A DNA stretch of 36,689 bases from a bacterium (lineage in GTDB: Bacteria > Oederibacteriota > JAAXVQ01 > JAUVAV01): positions 1 to 36,689 of the forward strand of contig JAIORK010000005.1 in NCBI GenBank assembly GCA_021108215.1, written 5' to 3'. Under the pieces are notes generated by a model. The model did no database searches. It was not told the origin of the DNA and was given only the letters and a program-made list of their open reading frames with translations. The stretch's first letter is position 1; each line of letters begins with the position of its first letter. Shown piece after piece: positions 23,896 to 31,877 of the stretch. Both the position numbers and the translations under genes were made by a program.

Positions 23896-24249
23896 ATGAA
23901 ATATAACCGCACGGTTTACCATCGTCGTTCCATTCGTTTGCCAGGATACGATTATTCATCCGCTGGTGCATATTTTGTCACGATATGCGCGCAGAATAGG
24001 GAATGTTTTTTTGGGGATATTATGGATGGCAAGATGAACCGGAATGATGCGGGCAATATGATTGATAAATGTTGGAATGAATTAGTCAGTAGATTTTCCG
24101 GTATTGAATTGGATGAGTATGTCATTATGCCGAATCATTTTCATGGAATAATAATCGTAGGGGCAACCCTGGAGGTTGCCCGTCAGGGGAACGAGATGAT
24201 TCCAAACGGCACGAACAGGGCAGGCACAAGGCCTGCCCCTATAAATTAA
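23896..24249 (+). pseudogene. Truncated REP-associated tyrosine transposase (RAYT, Y1/HUH)
   Basis: The 117-residue frame begins like a RAYT: RTVYHRRSIRLPGYDYSSAGAYFVTICAQNRECFFG, then ELDEYVIMPNHFHGIIIVG with the HxH metal-binding motif of HUH nucleases. Shortly after this motif the frame enters a palindromic repeat and stops. The helix with the catalytic tyrosine is missing, so it cannot be an active single-strand transposase. Full relatives are around 180-240 residues. It is preceded by a strong promoter-like sequence and followed 30 bp later by the radical SAM gene, which it may separate from the upstream part of the operon. Confidence 0.82.
24160..24240. repeat. Pair of RAYT-linked palindromes
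   Basis: GGGCAACC-CTGGA-GGTTGCCC (about 24162-24182) and GGGCAGGC-ACAA-GGCCTGCCC (about 24218-24238) lie at the 3' end of the truncated transposase frame. Such GC-rich hairpins with short loops are the usual partners or substrates of RAYT enzymes. Confidence 0.75.
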
Positions 24250-24279
24250 TATAAATTCTACAACTGTAAAGGAAAAGTA

Positions 24280-25677
24280 ATGAGCAGAGTTCTCCTTTTA
24301 AATCCACCGGGCAGCAAAAATTATATCCGTGATTATTTTTGTTCGAAACTTTCGAAAGCCAATTATATCTCGCCGCCAATCGTGCTGCTGATGCTTTCCG
24401 GTATTGTCGGCCGGGAGCATGAGGTTGGCGTCTTAGATGCCATCGTGGAGGGTCTGTCTTTTGATGCCGCGTTGGCACGGATTAAGTCTTTCCAACCGGA
24501 TACGGTGATTACCCTGGTCGGGGCAGCTTCCTGGGACGAGGACCGCCAATTTTTGAAGCAACTCAAGCAGCACCTGCCGGTTGATATTATTGCCAATGGC
24601 GATCTGCTGTTGGAAGATGCACCGGTCCGTTTTAACGAGGCACCGGAGATGGATGCGGCCTTGCTTGATTTTGGGTCGGTGGAGATACTTCAATTGCTGG
24701 GTGCGAGAAACGGTGAACCGATTGATAATACTCTCTACCGTTTTTCCGGATCTTTGGTGATTGGGAAGCGGACAAAACATGCCGGTGTTTTTGACATTCC
24801 CGTGCCGCAGCATGACTTGTTTCCTCTGCGGCAATACCGTTTTCCCTTTATGGTGGGGTATCCCATGAGTGCGATGCTGACAGACTACGGCTGTCCCTTC
24901 CAATGCACTTTTTGTGTGATTCCCGGACTGGGATTTGGTCTGCGTCCGGTACCTTCGGTGTTGGAGGAACTGAGACAGGTGAAGGCATTGGGTGTGAAGG
25001 AGATTTTTTTTCTTGATCAAACCTTCGGAGTCCGGTCTGACCGGACGCGCAAATTGTGCCGGGGCATGGTGGAACAAAAAGGGGTCGTTCACTGGTCCTG
25101 TTTTTCGCGGGCGGATGTCCTGGACCGGGAGATGCTGCAATTGATGAAGCAGGCCGGTTGTCATACCATTATCTTTGGTGTGGAAAGCGGGTCGGATGCG
25201 ACCCTGGCCCAATACAATAAAAAAATGCAGATTGATAAAATCAGAGAAACCCTTGCACAATGCCGTCAGGTCGGAATTCGGGTGGCGGCAACCTTCATGC
25301 TGGGATTGCCGGGCGAGGACGAATTCGGTGCGCGCCGGACGATACAATTGGCACTTGATCTGCCGCTGGATTATGTGGCGTTTAATGTCGCCATTCCGCG
25401 TGCCGGAACAACCTTGCGTGCCCAGGAAATTGAGGCAGGGCTGATTGATGCTTCGGTGCATACCATGGACCAGTCCGGGATTGACGGTGCGGTCGGCACG
25501 CGTGAGCTTTCTGCAAAAAAAATTATGGCGTTGCGACGCGAGGCGTTGCGGAGATTTTATTTGCGGCCCGGCTATCTTTTGCGCAGGCTTTTCACCCTCC
25601 GTTCCTGGGTTGATCTGAAAACACAAGTGCGCGACGGAGTGGGCGTGATTGCCGATGCGATGGGGATGGGGAAATGA
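24280..25677 (+). CDS. B12-binding-like/radical SAM protein
   Basis: The 465-residue protein has an N-terminal domain (about 1-170) shaped like a cobalamin-binding fold: RVLLLNPP, SPPIVLLMLSGIV, VGVLDAIVEG and FQPDTVITLVG. I do not see the DxHxxG cobalamin motif. The radical SAM domain contains CPFQCTFC (Cys205, 209, 212) for the 4Fe-4S cluster, then FFLDQTFGV, FGVESGSD and FMLGLPGEDEFG. This architecture is common in polysaccharide and lipid loci, where members perform methylations or rearrangements. The product is unknown. AAAGGA lies shortly before the ATG. Two long fold-backs follow the stop. Confidence 0.88.
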   Translation: MSRVLLLNPPGSKNYIRDYFCSKLSKANYISPPIVLLMLSGIVGREHEVGVLDAIVEGLSFDAALARIKSFQPDTVITLVGAASWDEDRQFLKQLKQHLPVDIIANGDLLLEDAPVRFNEAPEMDAALLDFGSVEILQLLGARNGEPIDNTLYRFSGSLVIGKRTKHAGVFDIPVPQHDLFPLRQYRFPFMVGYPMSAMLTDYGCPFQCTFCVIPGLGFGLRPVPSVLEELRQVKALGVKEIFFLDQTFGVRSDRTRKLCRGMVEQKGVVHWSCFSRADVLDREMLQLMKQAGCHTIIFGVESGSDATLAQYNKKMQIDKIRETLAQCRQVGIRVAATFMLGLPGEDEFGARRTIQLALDLPLDYVAFNVAIPRAGTTLRAQEIEAGLIDASVHTMDQSGIDGAVGTRELSAKKIMALRREALRRFYLRPGYLLRRLFTLRSWVDLKTQVRDGVGVIADAMGMGK

Positions 25678-25685
25678 GGCTGTTA

Positions 25686-25807
25686 TTCTTGGCGTTGTTT
25701 TCAACTTTAGGAAACGAAAATTCTCTGATGCGATTAAGTGTGCAGCTTGGTTTAGGGTTGTTTTGCGGCGAAGGCTTCGATCCTAAAGTTGAAAACAACG
25801 CCAAGAA
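25686..25807. repeat. Fold-back element with perfect 27-bp arms
   Basis: 25686-25712 and 25781-25807 are exact reverse complements with a 68-bp centre. It begins nine bases after the radical SAM stop. No T run follows, so it is not a standard terminator. The arms share no obvious sequence with the other two long fold-backs of the window. Confidence 0.85.
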
Positions 25808-25830
25808 CGACATACGTTGTTAAGCGTGGG

Positions 25831-25962
25831 AAACAGGGTGTGCTCTTTTTACCCATCCGAATGACGATATTAAGTCGTGGCAGAACTGAAGGTCGAGCAG
25901 CATAAACTACAATGGATCAGGTCTTTTCGATTTCGGGTGGGTAAAAAGAGCATACCCTGTTT
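25831..25962. repeat. Fold-back element with 31-bp arms, two wobble mismatches
   Basis: 25831-25861 and 25932-25962 pair over 31 positions with two mismatches, both of which become G-U pairs in plus-strand RNA (they would be A-C on the other strand). The centre is 70 bp. It starts 24 bases after the previous fold-back and ends 26 bases before the methyltransferase start, so the two elements fill the 310-bp gap. Confidence 0.85.
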
Positions 25963-25987
25963 TCTAATAAGTGTTTGGAAGGGTACG

Positions 25988-26776
25988 ATGGATAAACAAA
26001 TTTATCAGGATTTGGCGAAATCAGGCAGCGGGTACTGGTGGAACCAGGGGCGGGAGCACCTGGTGACCGGGCTGTTTGAAAAATATAGCAAAAAAAAAGT
26101 CGCGTATGATCATTCTTTGAAAATTTTTGATATTGGTTGTGCCGCCGGCGGAACCCTGTTTTATCTTTCCAAATGGGGTGATGTATGGGGACTGGATGCT
26201 GCTCCGGATGCGCTCGAACTCTGTCAAGCCTGGGGCATCCGGCAGGACCGGCTTTTGCTGGGAGATGCGGAAAAAATGACAGTCGTCAGTGATGCAAAAT
26301 TTGATCTGGTCACAGCGGTCGAAATTATTGAGCATCTGGACAATCCCTTGCGGGCAGTGTCTGAGATTTTTCGAGTCCTGAAGCCGGGCGGGATTCTCAT
26401 CATTACCGTGCCGGCAGACATGCGGTTGTGGAGCGAACGGGATGTTCGGCTGGAGCACCGTCGGCGCTATACGGTTTCCCAACTGGTTGACCAGGTCAGT
26501 CAGTCTGAGTTTGAGATCTTGAAAGCCTCCTATGCCAATGCTTTTTATTACTGGCCTTACCGGTTTCTCCTGTGGATGCGGCGGAAAAAAAGCGGGGTCG
26601 ATGTTCCTCGGGTCAAGACCAATACCTATGATGCCAATCCTTTTATGAGCGGTTTGTTTGTCTGGCTGCTCAAATTGGAGACATGGTGGATTTTACATAG
26701 CCGGTTACCCTGGGGTGTTTCTGCGGTCTGTGTATGCAGGAAAAAAGCGGTGTCCGGTACGAAGGCAAAGGCGTAA
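25988..26776 (+). CDS. Class I SAM-dependent methyltransferase
   Basis: The 262-residue protein has motif I FDIGCAAGGTLFYLS (47-61), the acidic Asp70 (WGLDAAPDA), LLGDAEKM, FDLVTAVEIIEHLDNP (105-120) and the post-motif VLKPGGILIITVPA. C-terminal segments such as RRRYTVSQLVDQV and a hydrophobic tail (FMSGLFVWLLKLE) resemble methyltransferases found in glycan loci. I chose the ATG at 25988 because GGAAGG precedes it. The frame is open to 25877, but that stretch is encoded by the fold-back element. The substrate is unknown; a sugar or lipid-linked precursor is plausible. Confidence 0.85.
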   Translation: MDKQIYQDLAKSGSGYWWNQGREHLVTGLFEKYSKKKVAYDHSLKIFDIGCAAGGTLFYLSKWGDVWGLDAAPDALELCQAWGIRQDRLLLGDAEKMTVVSDAKFDLVTAVEIIEHLDNPLRAVSEIFRVLKPGGILIITVPADMRLWSERDVRLEHRRRYTVSQLVDQVSQSEFEILKASYANAFYYWPYRFLLWMRRKKSGVDVPRVKTNTYDANPFMSGLFVWLLKLETWWILHSRLPWGVSAVCVCRKKAVSGTKAKA

Positions 26777-26784
26777 AGGAAATA

Positions 26785-26862
26785 GCCGTAGATTGACACT
26801 GATTATCATAATTTAAAAAAGTTTAAATGTTTTTAAAGATTTAAACAGGGGGAATCAGTGTT
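26785..26862. repeat. Degenerate relative of the CCACAGATT intergenic repeat
   Basis: ACACTGATT (26796-26804) pairs with AATCAGTGT (26853-26861), and inside it GTTTAAAT (26821-26828) pairs with ATTTAAAC (26839-26846). The left edge (TAGCCGTAGATTGACACTG) resembles the left arm at 8281. It fills part of the 203-bp gap before the next gene; nothing else is evident there. Confidence 0.55.
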
Positions 26863-26979
26863 CGGAAGCGGCAGTGCCGGGTGTTTAGATAAAGCGGCAG
26901 GGCTGCGGAAGAAAAATAGACTGAACGGGTAAAACAGGGGCAGGTACTGTTTTTGCATCTGGAAGGATGAGGAGAGAGA

Positions 26980-29250
26980 ATGACAATCGGAGTATTTATT
27001 CTACAGTTTACAGTCGCGATAATAATCCTGGCAATGGCCGTTTATGTGCCGGGCCGGTTTTTGGTTCGTTGGCTCAGATTGGATTTGGATGTTTTGGAAC
27101 ATCTGGCAGCCAGTCTGGTGGGTGGGGCCGGTTTGTTGACATTGATTTACTGGAGCCTTTCCATGCTCAAGGTTGGTTTTTTACTCTGGGTGTATGTTTT
27201 GGTCGTTCTTGGGTTTGAAAGTTTTTATGCTTACCGGGATTACCAAAAACAAAAAAGTTTTATCCCCGACCCGGGGGTGCCCCGTCCCGAAGTTTTTAAA
27301 GACCACTGGCTGCTCGGCGTGTTGATGCTGGGCGGCATGCTGGCACAGTCCCGCTTTGCTGCATTGACCGGCTGGCAGGGAGCGGAAGGGATTCGGCTGT
27401 TGGCCTGGCATGCCCATGATGCACCTTGGCATATTTTTAATCTTTACCAATTAAGTCACGCGTTTCCGCCGGAAATGCCCGGATTTAGCGGTCATTTGCT
27501 GAAAAATTATCATATGTTTTCGGATCTTCTTTGGGGTGCGGTTTTACGGCTGGCCCCCCTTGATCCATGGCATTGCTATTTCCGGGTGGCACCGCTTTTT
27601 TATTCCGCACTTTTGACCCTGACCACGTTTGTGGCGGCACGGCGCTGGTCCGGAAAAAAACCTGTGGGATATTTGGCAGCCGCCATGACGGTTTTTTGTT
27701 CCAATTTTGGTTATGTCATGCCGTTGTTATTTGGGGCAGACAAATATTTTTTATGGGAATCGGTTTTTTGGGTGCAGCCGCCGTTGACCAACATTTTTAA
27801 TCCGGGGGTTTCATCTGCGTTTGCTTTTTTGATGCTGGGAGTATGGGCGTTGACAGGATGGATGCAGGAGAAAAAGCAGTGGGGTTATCTGGTGCTGCTG
27901 GCATTATTTTGGGGTGTTTTGCCGGGATTTAAAGTTTATCCCGGGGTCTTGGTGGTTGCCGGTCTTTTTGTTTCAGGTGCTGTATTACTCGTTTTTCAAC
28001 GTAATTGGAAACAGTGGATTGCATTGGCGGCGCTTTTACCTTTATTCCTGTTTGTTTTTTTGCCGCCCAATTTGCATGCGCCTTCTTTAATCCGCTTTTT
28101 ACCGGGATTCAATCTGGCAGCCATGCTGGTTGCACCTGACCGGATGATGCTTATGAGTTCGACCCAATTGAAGCTCCTCTTTGCACAAAGACCGGGACTG
28201 GTGGCGCTCATCATGGCGGGACTGGCACTGGTGTTTCTTATCGGGAACCTTGGCGTCCGTGCCGTCGGGATGGTTCCCATGCTGCGGACGGTTTTTTCTC
28301 CCCGGCGTGCGGATCCTATTCTGGTTTTTATCACGGTGGTGATAGGCGGGGCATTGGCGGCACCGATACTGTTTGTTCAAAAAGGTGTTCAATGGAATAC
28401 GATACAGTTTTTCTATTTTGCCGTGCTGCTGTCGGCATTGCCGGCAGCCAGTCAGTTTTGGAAGTGGATTGCAGCGTTGAAACGGGACTGGCAACTTTTT
28501 TGGGTCTGTATTTTTTTTGGTTTGGGAATTCCGGGAAGCATCCAGGCCTGGTGGGTGATTGATTTTCATTATCAAAGCAGTGCCGCCGTTTGTGAAGGTG
28601 CAGCCTGGCTGCGTACCAACACCGATCCGGCTGAAACAATTTTACGTCCCTTGCCGGATGCATTGATGACCGAGGAAGGGTATGCCTACTGGCTTCGCTC
28701 GCAGGAGCGGGGCAAGATGACATCACTCGGGCAATGGCAAACCGAGGCAGCGTCCCTGGCGGCCGAGGATCCCGAACCGGACAAATCACCGGCGATTGTC
28801 AACGTGCCTGAAACTGTGATGTCCCATACTACCGGGAATTCGATGGTTGCGGCATCCTTGCCGGCTGCCCGGGGCACTACCCTGGTGGGGAAAGAGAACA
28901 GTGCTCATAGGATGGAAAACGAGGGACCCCGGGATGGGATGGAGGCATGGGAGCGGACCGATGTGGCGGCGATAGCCGGTTTGGCATTGCGAAATACCTA
29001 TTTGGAAGATACGGTTTCCTCACAAATTATGGGGTTCCCGGTTGCCAAACGGGTCGCGGCGGTCCGGGATTTTTATGCAGTTAAAGACGTGGTGGAAGCA
29101 CGTGAATTTCTTGAGAAAGAAAACATTACTTATGTTATTCTGTATAGCGATAGGGTACTGCCGTTTAAACCGGAGGGTGTGCCGTTGAAAAAAGTTTTTG
29201 AAAACAGTGCGATGGTGATCTATAAACACGTCTATCAGGAGGGATGGTGA
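26980..29250 (+). CDS. Large GT-C-like membrane glycosyltransferase candidate
   Basis: The 756-residue protein has a dozen or more hydrophobic helices. After the first helices comes a loop with HAHDAPWHIFNLYQLSHAFPPEMPGFSG and NYHMFSDLLWGAVLR, the acidic-histidine pattern seen in uncharacterised GT-C families that use polyprenol-phosphate sugars. The last quarter is soluble and contains an unusually polar insert of about 65 residues (near 600-665) rich in Glu, Pro, Ser and Gly. A short alpha/beta segment (EFLEKENITYVILYSDRVLPF) follows. GAGGAG lies before the ATG. The end overlaps the next gene. The acceptor and sugar are unknown; the GT2 upstream could make the donor. Confidence 0.72.
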   Translation: MTIGVFILQFTVAIIILAMAVYVPGRFLVRWLRLDLDVLEHLAASLVGGAGLLTLIYWSLSMLKVGFLLWVYVLVVLGFESFYAYRDYQKQKSFIPDPGVPRPEVFKDHWLLGVLMLGGMLAQSRFAALTGWQGAEGIRLLAWHAHDAPWHIFNLYQLSHAFPPEMPGFSGHLLKNYHMFSDLLWGAVLRLAPLDPWHCYFRVAPLFYSALLTLTTFVAARRWSGKKPVGYLAAAMTVFCSNFGYVMPLLFGADKYFLWESVFWVQPPLTNIFNPGVSSAFAFLMLGVWALTGWMQEKKQWGYLVLLALFWGVLPGFKVYPGVLVVAGLFVSGAVLLVFQRNWKQWIALAALLPLFLFVFLPPNLHAPSLIRFLPGFNLAAMLVAPDRMMLMSSTQLKLLFAQRPGLVALIMAGLALVFLIGNLGVRAVGMVPMLRTVFSPRRADPILVFITVVIGGALAAPILFVQKGVQWNTIQFFYFAVLLSALPAASQFWKWIAALKRDWQLFWVCIFFGLGIPGSIQAWWVIDFHYQSSAAVCEGAAWLRTNTDPAETILRPLPDALMTEEGYAYWLRSQERGKMTSLGQWQTEAASLAAEDPEPDKSPAIVNVPETVMSHTTGNSMVAASLPAARGTTLVGKENSAHRMENEGPRDGMEAWERTDVAAIAGLALRNTYLEDTVSSQIMGFPVAKRVAAVRDFYAVKDVVEAREFLEKENITYVILYSDRVLPFKPEGVPLKKVFENSAMVIYKHVYQEGW

Positions 29251-31130
29251 CGGTAATGACGCAACGCCTCCGGCAATGGCTGGTACCGGTGTGCATTGGC
29301 CTCCAAATTATAAGTCTCGCAGTATGGTGGGAATGGTTCAATACCTTTGCTTTCGGGACAGGAACGCTCGGCGGCGGCATTGTTAAATTTTTTCTGCTTA
29401 GCGGTTTTTTTGCATTTTGGGCATTTAAATTACCGGGCATCATGGAAAGAAAATTTGGATGTGACCGGGAGACCTATCTGGAGAAAGATGCACTGGCCGG
29501 GTTACCGTTGGCGGGTCTTTTGCTTATCATTCCGTTTGCCAAATCGCTGGGGCCGGCAGCCAAAATTTTCACTTTTCAATTGTTCGGATATGTCTGGATG
29601 CCTTGGTGGATGAAAAGCTATGTTATTTCATCAGAGGCGAAGCTGGTCTTGGTGGTTGCCGGGATTTTTATTTTAGGGGCCATGGTTTTAAAAATTCGGG
29701 TTTTGCTCCAAACGCTGTATCAATCCGCTTTTGAAAAAATCAGTGTAAAGCGGTTGTTTTGGTTCGGATTTTTAATTTATATTATGCTTTTAAGCTGGCC
29801 CGCCTGTACGCAAGCGCCGCAAGCGGGGGAGATTTCCCACTGGTTGGTGACCCAATCGCTGGCATTGGATGGTGCATTTCATGTGGACGGCGTTTTGGGC
29901 CGGGCGGATTACTACCAGTTTTATCCCCTGCAAAAAATAATTTATAGAGGTTATACCGATAGTCTTGGCCGGCTGTTTTTACCCGTGGCACCGGGCATGC
30001 CGCTTTTGTATATCACCTTTTTTTTAATGCAGGGCCGTTGGCTGTTGGCGGTTCTGGCCATGCTCTTTGCAGCCGGTGCGGCGTCACAATTATTCGGGTT
30101 TTGTCGTGAACAGGATTTTTCACATAAAACCAGCTTTTGGGTATGGCTGGTCACGCTTTTCAGCGCACCGTTGATGCTATACGGTTATCAGCAAACCGAG
30201 GTGACGGCAGGTGCTTTTTTTCTGATTTTTGCGTTACGGAATATTTTTAGGATTCGTAAACAAAGTCCCTCCGAGAGTATGACGTCTGCCTCAATCGCGG
30301 CACTGGCGGCCGGTTTAATGCTTTTAGGAGGTATTCGTTTTTTAATTCCGGCATTGTTTCTCATCCTGTTTTTAGCCTGTCAGCTGTTTGTAAAAAAACG
30401 CATGGTCCAGTTGCTTATCGCCGGTCTGGTGCTGCTGGTACCGTTGGCGTTCACCGGCTGGTACTACGCGGTTATTTATAAATTTTTCCTTACGCATATG
30501 CCATACAAGTTTTATTGGCCCTGGGAATTGAGCGGCTGGCTCAATCTTATGGCGGTTTTCTTTGACCGCTATGCCGGTATGGTATGGCACGCACCTATCT
30601 GGATTGTCGGATTGGCCGGGACGTTTTGGATGGCTAAAACCCGCGGAATATTTTTGTCAGCCATTGTGTTTTTTTCTTTTATAACCGGATTGATTACAGC
30701 TATGATTTTTCCGGATGCCTGGGGAGAAGGATCGAGTTTTCACCGGTTTGTAGCCCCCATGACCCCGCTGTTGGGCCTCGGATTGGCGGCTTTTCTGGAA
30801 GCCATCGGATCAAGCGCAATCTGGCGCAAACGGCTGTACTGGATCAGTATGTGGGGTGTAGGCATTGTTTTACTGCAAACCGTCTTTCCTTTTTTTGCCA
30901 CCGAGGCCGTGCGGCTGCGGCTGGGCCTTCATTTTCAACCTTTGGGATGGATTTATGGCGTGCTGCCATCCTTCAAAGGCCGGGTGATTATGCTTGAAAT
31001 GCTAGTGGGCGCGATACTGATGATTGCCCTGGGATATGCTGTTTTCCGATTAGTCGGCTGCTTAAAAAAACTCCGGCAAGATACATTCATACCGCAACCA
31101 GATGAAAAACCCAAACCCCGTATTGTCTAG
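29247..31130 (+). CDS. Polytopic GT-C-like membrane protein
   Basis: The 627-residue protein has about a dozen helices. A loop after the fifth or sixth helix reads EISHWLVTQSLALDGAFHVDG and later LGRLFLPVAPGMPLLYITFF. This matches the position of the GDEPHYLLIAESL and KHFPALPLLLAPLY motifs of the 31845 protein, so the two look like distant relatives. I chose the GTG at 29247, which overlaps the previous stop (GTGA) and lies four bases after AGGAGG; ATG at 29244 and 29256 are alternatives. The last nine residues (DEKPKPRIV plus the stop region) lie in a sequence duplicated 743 bp downstream. Confidence 0.68.
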   Translation: MTVMTQRLRQWLVPVCIGLQIISLAVWWEWFNTFAFGTGTLGGGIVKFFLLSGFFAFWAFKLPGIMERKFGCDRETYLEKDALAGLPLAGLLLIIPFAKSLGPAAKIFTFQLFGYVWMPWWMKSYVISSEAKLVLVVAGIFILGAMVLKIRVLLQTLYQSAFEKISVKRLFWFGFLIYIMLLSWPACTQAPQAGEISHWLVTQSLALDGAFHVDGVLGRADYYQFYPLQKIIYRGYTDSLGRLFLPVAPGMPLLYITFFLMQGRWLLAVLAMLFAAGAASQLFGFCREQDFSHKTSFWVWLVTLFSAPLMLYGYQQTEVTAGAFFLIFALRNIFRIRKQSPSESMTSASIAALAAGLMLLGGIRFLIPALFLILFLACQLFVKKRMVQLLIAGLVLLVPLAFTGWYYAVIYKFFLTHMPYKFYWPWELSGWLNLMAVFFDRYAGMVWHAPIWIVGLAGTFWMAKTRGIFLSAIVFFSFITGLITAMIFPDAWGEGSSFHRFVAPMTPLLGLGLAAFLEAIGSSAIWRKRLYWISMWGVGIVLLQTVFPFFATEAVRLRLGLHFQPLGWIYGVLPSFKGRVIMLEMLVGAILMIALGYAVFRLVGCLKKLRQDTFIPQPDEKPKPRIV

Positions 31131-31134
31131 TCGC
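31102..31134 (+). repeat. Left copy of a 33-bp direct repeat
   Basis: It matches 31845-31877 at 31 of 33 positions. This copy is the 3' end of the 29247 gene, including its TAG stop. The right copy is the 5' end of the 31845 gene. The nucleotidyltransferase/HEPN pair lies between. Confidence 0.9.
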
Positions 31135-31275
31135 GGAAGAAATTGGATCGGATAAATTTCAAAATCGGCATGGGATATCTCGTGCTCAGGTATTCTTTTA
31201 TTATTGACGTGAATATTTTATTTGATTATCATTAATTTATTGTTGATGTATTGATTTTTAAAAGTTTTACGGGTG

Positions 31276-31596
31276 ATGGAAATGGGATACAGGAATAAAA
31301 TCGATTTAATAAAAAAGCGATTAATTAAGGAAATTTCTCCGGAAAGTATTTATATCTTTGGCTCCTATGCCCACGGTACTGAGAATCCGGACAGTGATCT
31401 TGATTTTTTAGTTATATGGGATACACCCTTGCCGGCACATAAGCGCAATGTACTATTGAGCGGTTTTTTTTCTGATAGAAATTTCCCGCTGGATATTTTT
31501 GCTTTTACCCGGAAGGAAGCGGAAGCATTTCGGGACATTCCCGGCAGTATGGTCTACGAAGCTGTTCAGAATGGCAAAATGATCTATGGACAATAA
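31276..31596 (+). CDS. Minimal nucleotidyltransferase (MNT, MntA-like)
   Basis: The 106-residue protein has the minimal NTase signature GSYAHGTENPDSDLDFLV (Gly29-Ser30, Asp41, Asp43), the GSx10DxD pattern of the MNT/DNA polymerase beta fold. A third acidic residue is likely Asp in FPLDIFAF. MNT proteins pair with HEPN partners as toxin-antitoxin systems, with the MNT able to AMPylate and silence the HEPN toxin. Here the HEPN-type gene follows with an 11-base overlap. I chose the ATG at 31276; GTG at 31273 and ATG at 31282 are also in frame. The ribosome site is weak. The gene interrupts a run of GT-C-like genes. Confidence 0.88.
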   Translation: MEMGYRNKIDLIKKRLIKEISPESIYIFGSYAHGTENPDSDLDFLVIWDTPLPAHKRNVLLSGFFSDRNFPLDIFAFTRKEAEAFRDIPGSMVYEAVQNGKMIYGQ

Positions 31597-31873
31597 AAAT
31601 CAGCTGGTTAAATTATGGTTTACTAAAGCTGAGCACGATTTGATGACGATTACTAATAACCTGGTTAACAAATCGGAGCCTTTAACCGATATTTGTTGTT
31701 TTCATGCACAACAAGCGATTGAAAAAATGCTGAAGGGTGCATTGGTTTTTTTTGGTAAGCATGTTACCAAAACCCATGATTTGATATATTTGGTTAATCA
31801 ACTTCACGAATACATTCCGGAATTACAGCAATATAATAATCAATATGAAAAACTCAGACCCCGTATTGTCTAG
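31586..31873 (+). CDS. HEPN-domain protein, C-terminally truncated
   Basis: The 95-residue protein matches the HEPN family N-terminal part: LWFTKAEHDLMTITNNLV, then CCFHAQQAIEKMLKGALVFFGKHVTKTHDLIYLVNQL. Members are usually about 120-135 residues and continue with a helix around an Arg-Tyr-Pro segment; here the chain ends soon after YIPELQQYNN. The last residues (YEKLRPRIV) and the stop codon are read from the right copy of the 33-bp repeat, and nearly match the tail of the 29247 protein (DEKPKPRIV). I see no RX4-6H ribonuclease motif, so nuclease activity is doubtful. Its end overlaps the next gene by 29 bases. Confidence 0.82.
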   Translation: MDNKNQLVKLWFTKAEHDLMTITNNLVNKSEPLTDICCFHAQQAIEKMLKGALVFFGKHVTKTHDLIYLVNQLHEYIPELQQYNNQYEKLRPRIV

Positions 31874-31877
31874 TCGC
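31845..31877 (+). repeat. Right copy of the 33-bp direct repeat
   Basis: It matches 31102-31134 with two differences (positions 10 and 13). It encodes both the last residues and stop of the HEPN frame and, in another frame, the first eleven residues of the 31845 protein. Confidence 0.9.

Noticed and set aside
24433-25704. Long (423-codon) minus-strand open frame
   Set aside because: It lies fully antisense to the radical SAM gene, whose CxxxCxxC and other motifs are intact; the antisense product is His/Gln/Arg-rich with no fold signature.
25686-25962. Integron attC sites or retron non-coding RNA
   Set aside because: No core-site RYYYAAC/GTTRRRY pair in the right place, no integrase and no reverse transcriptase in the window; the structures are plain fold-backs.
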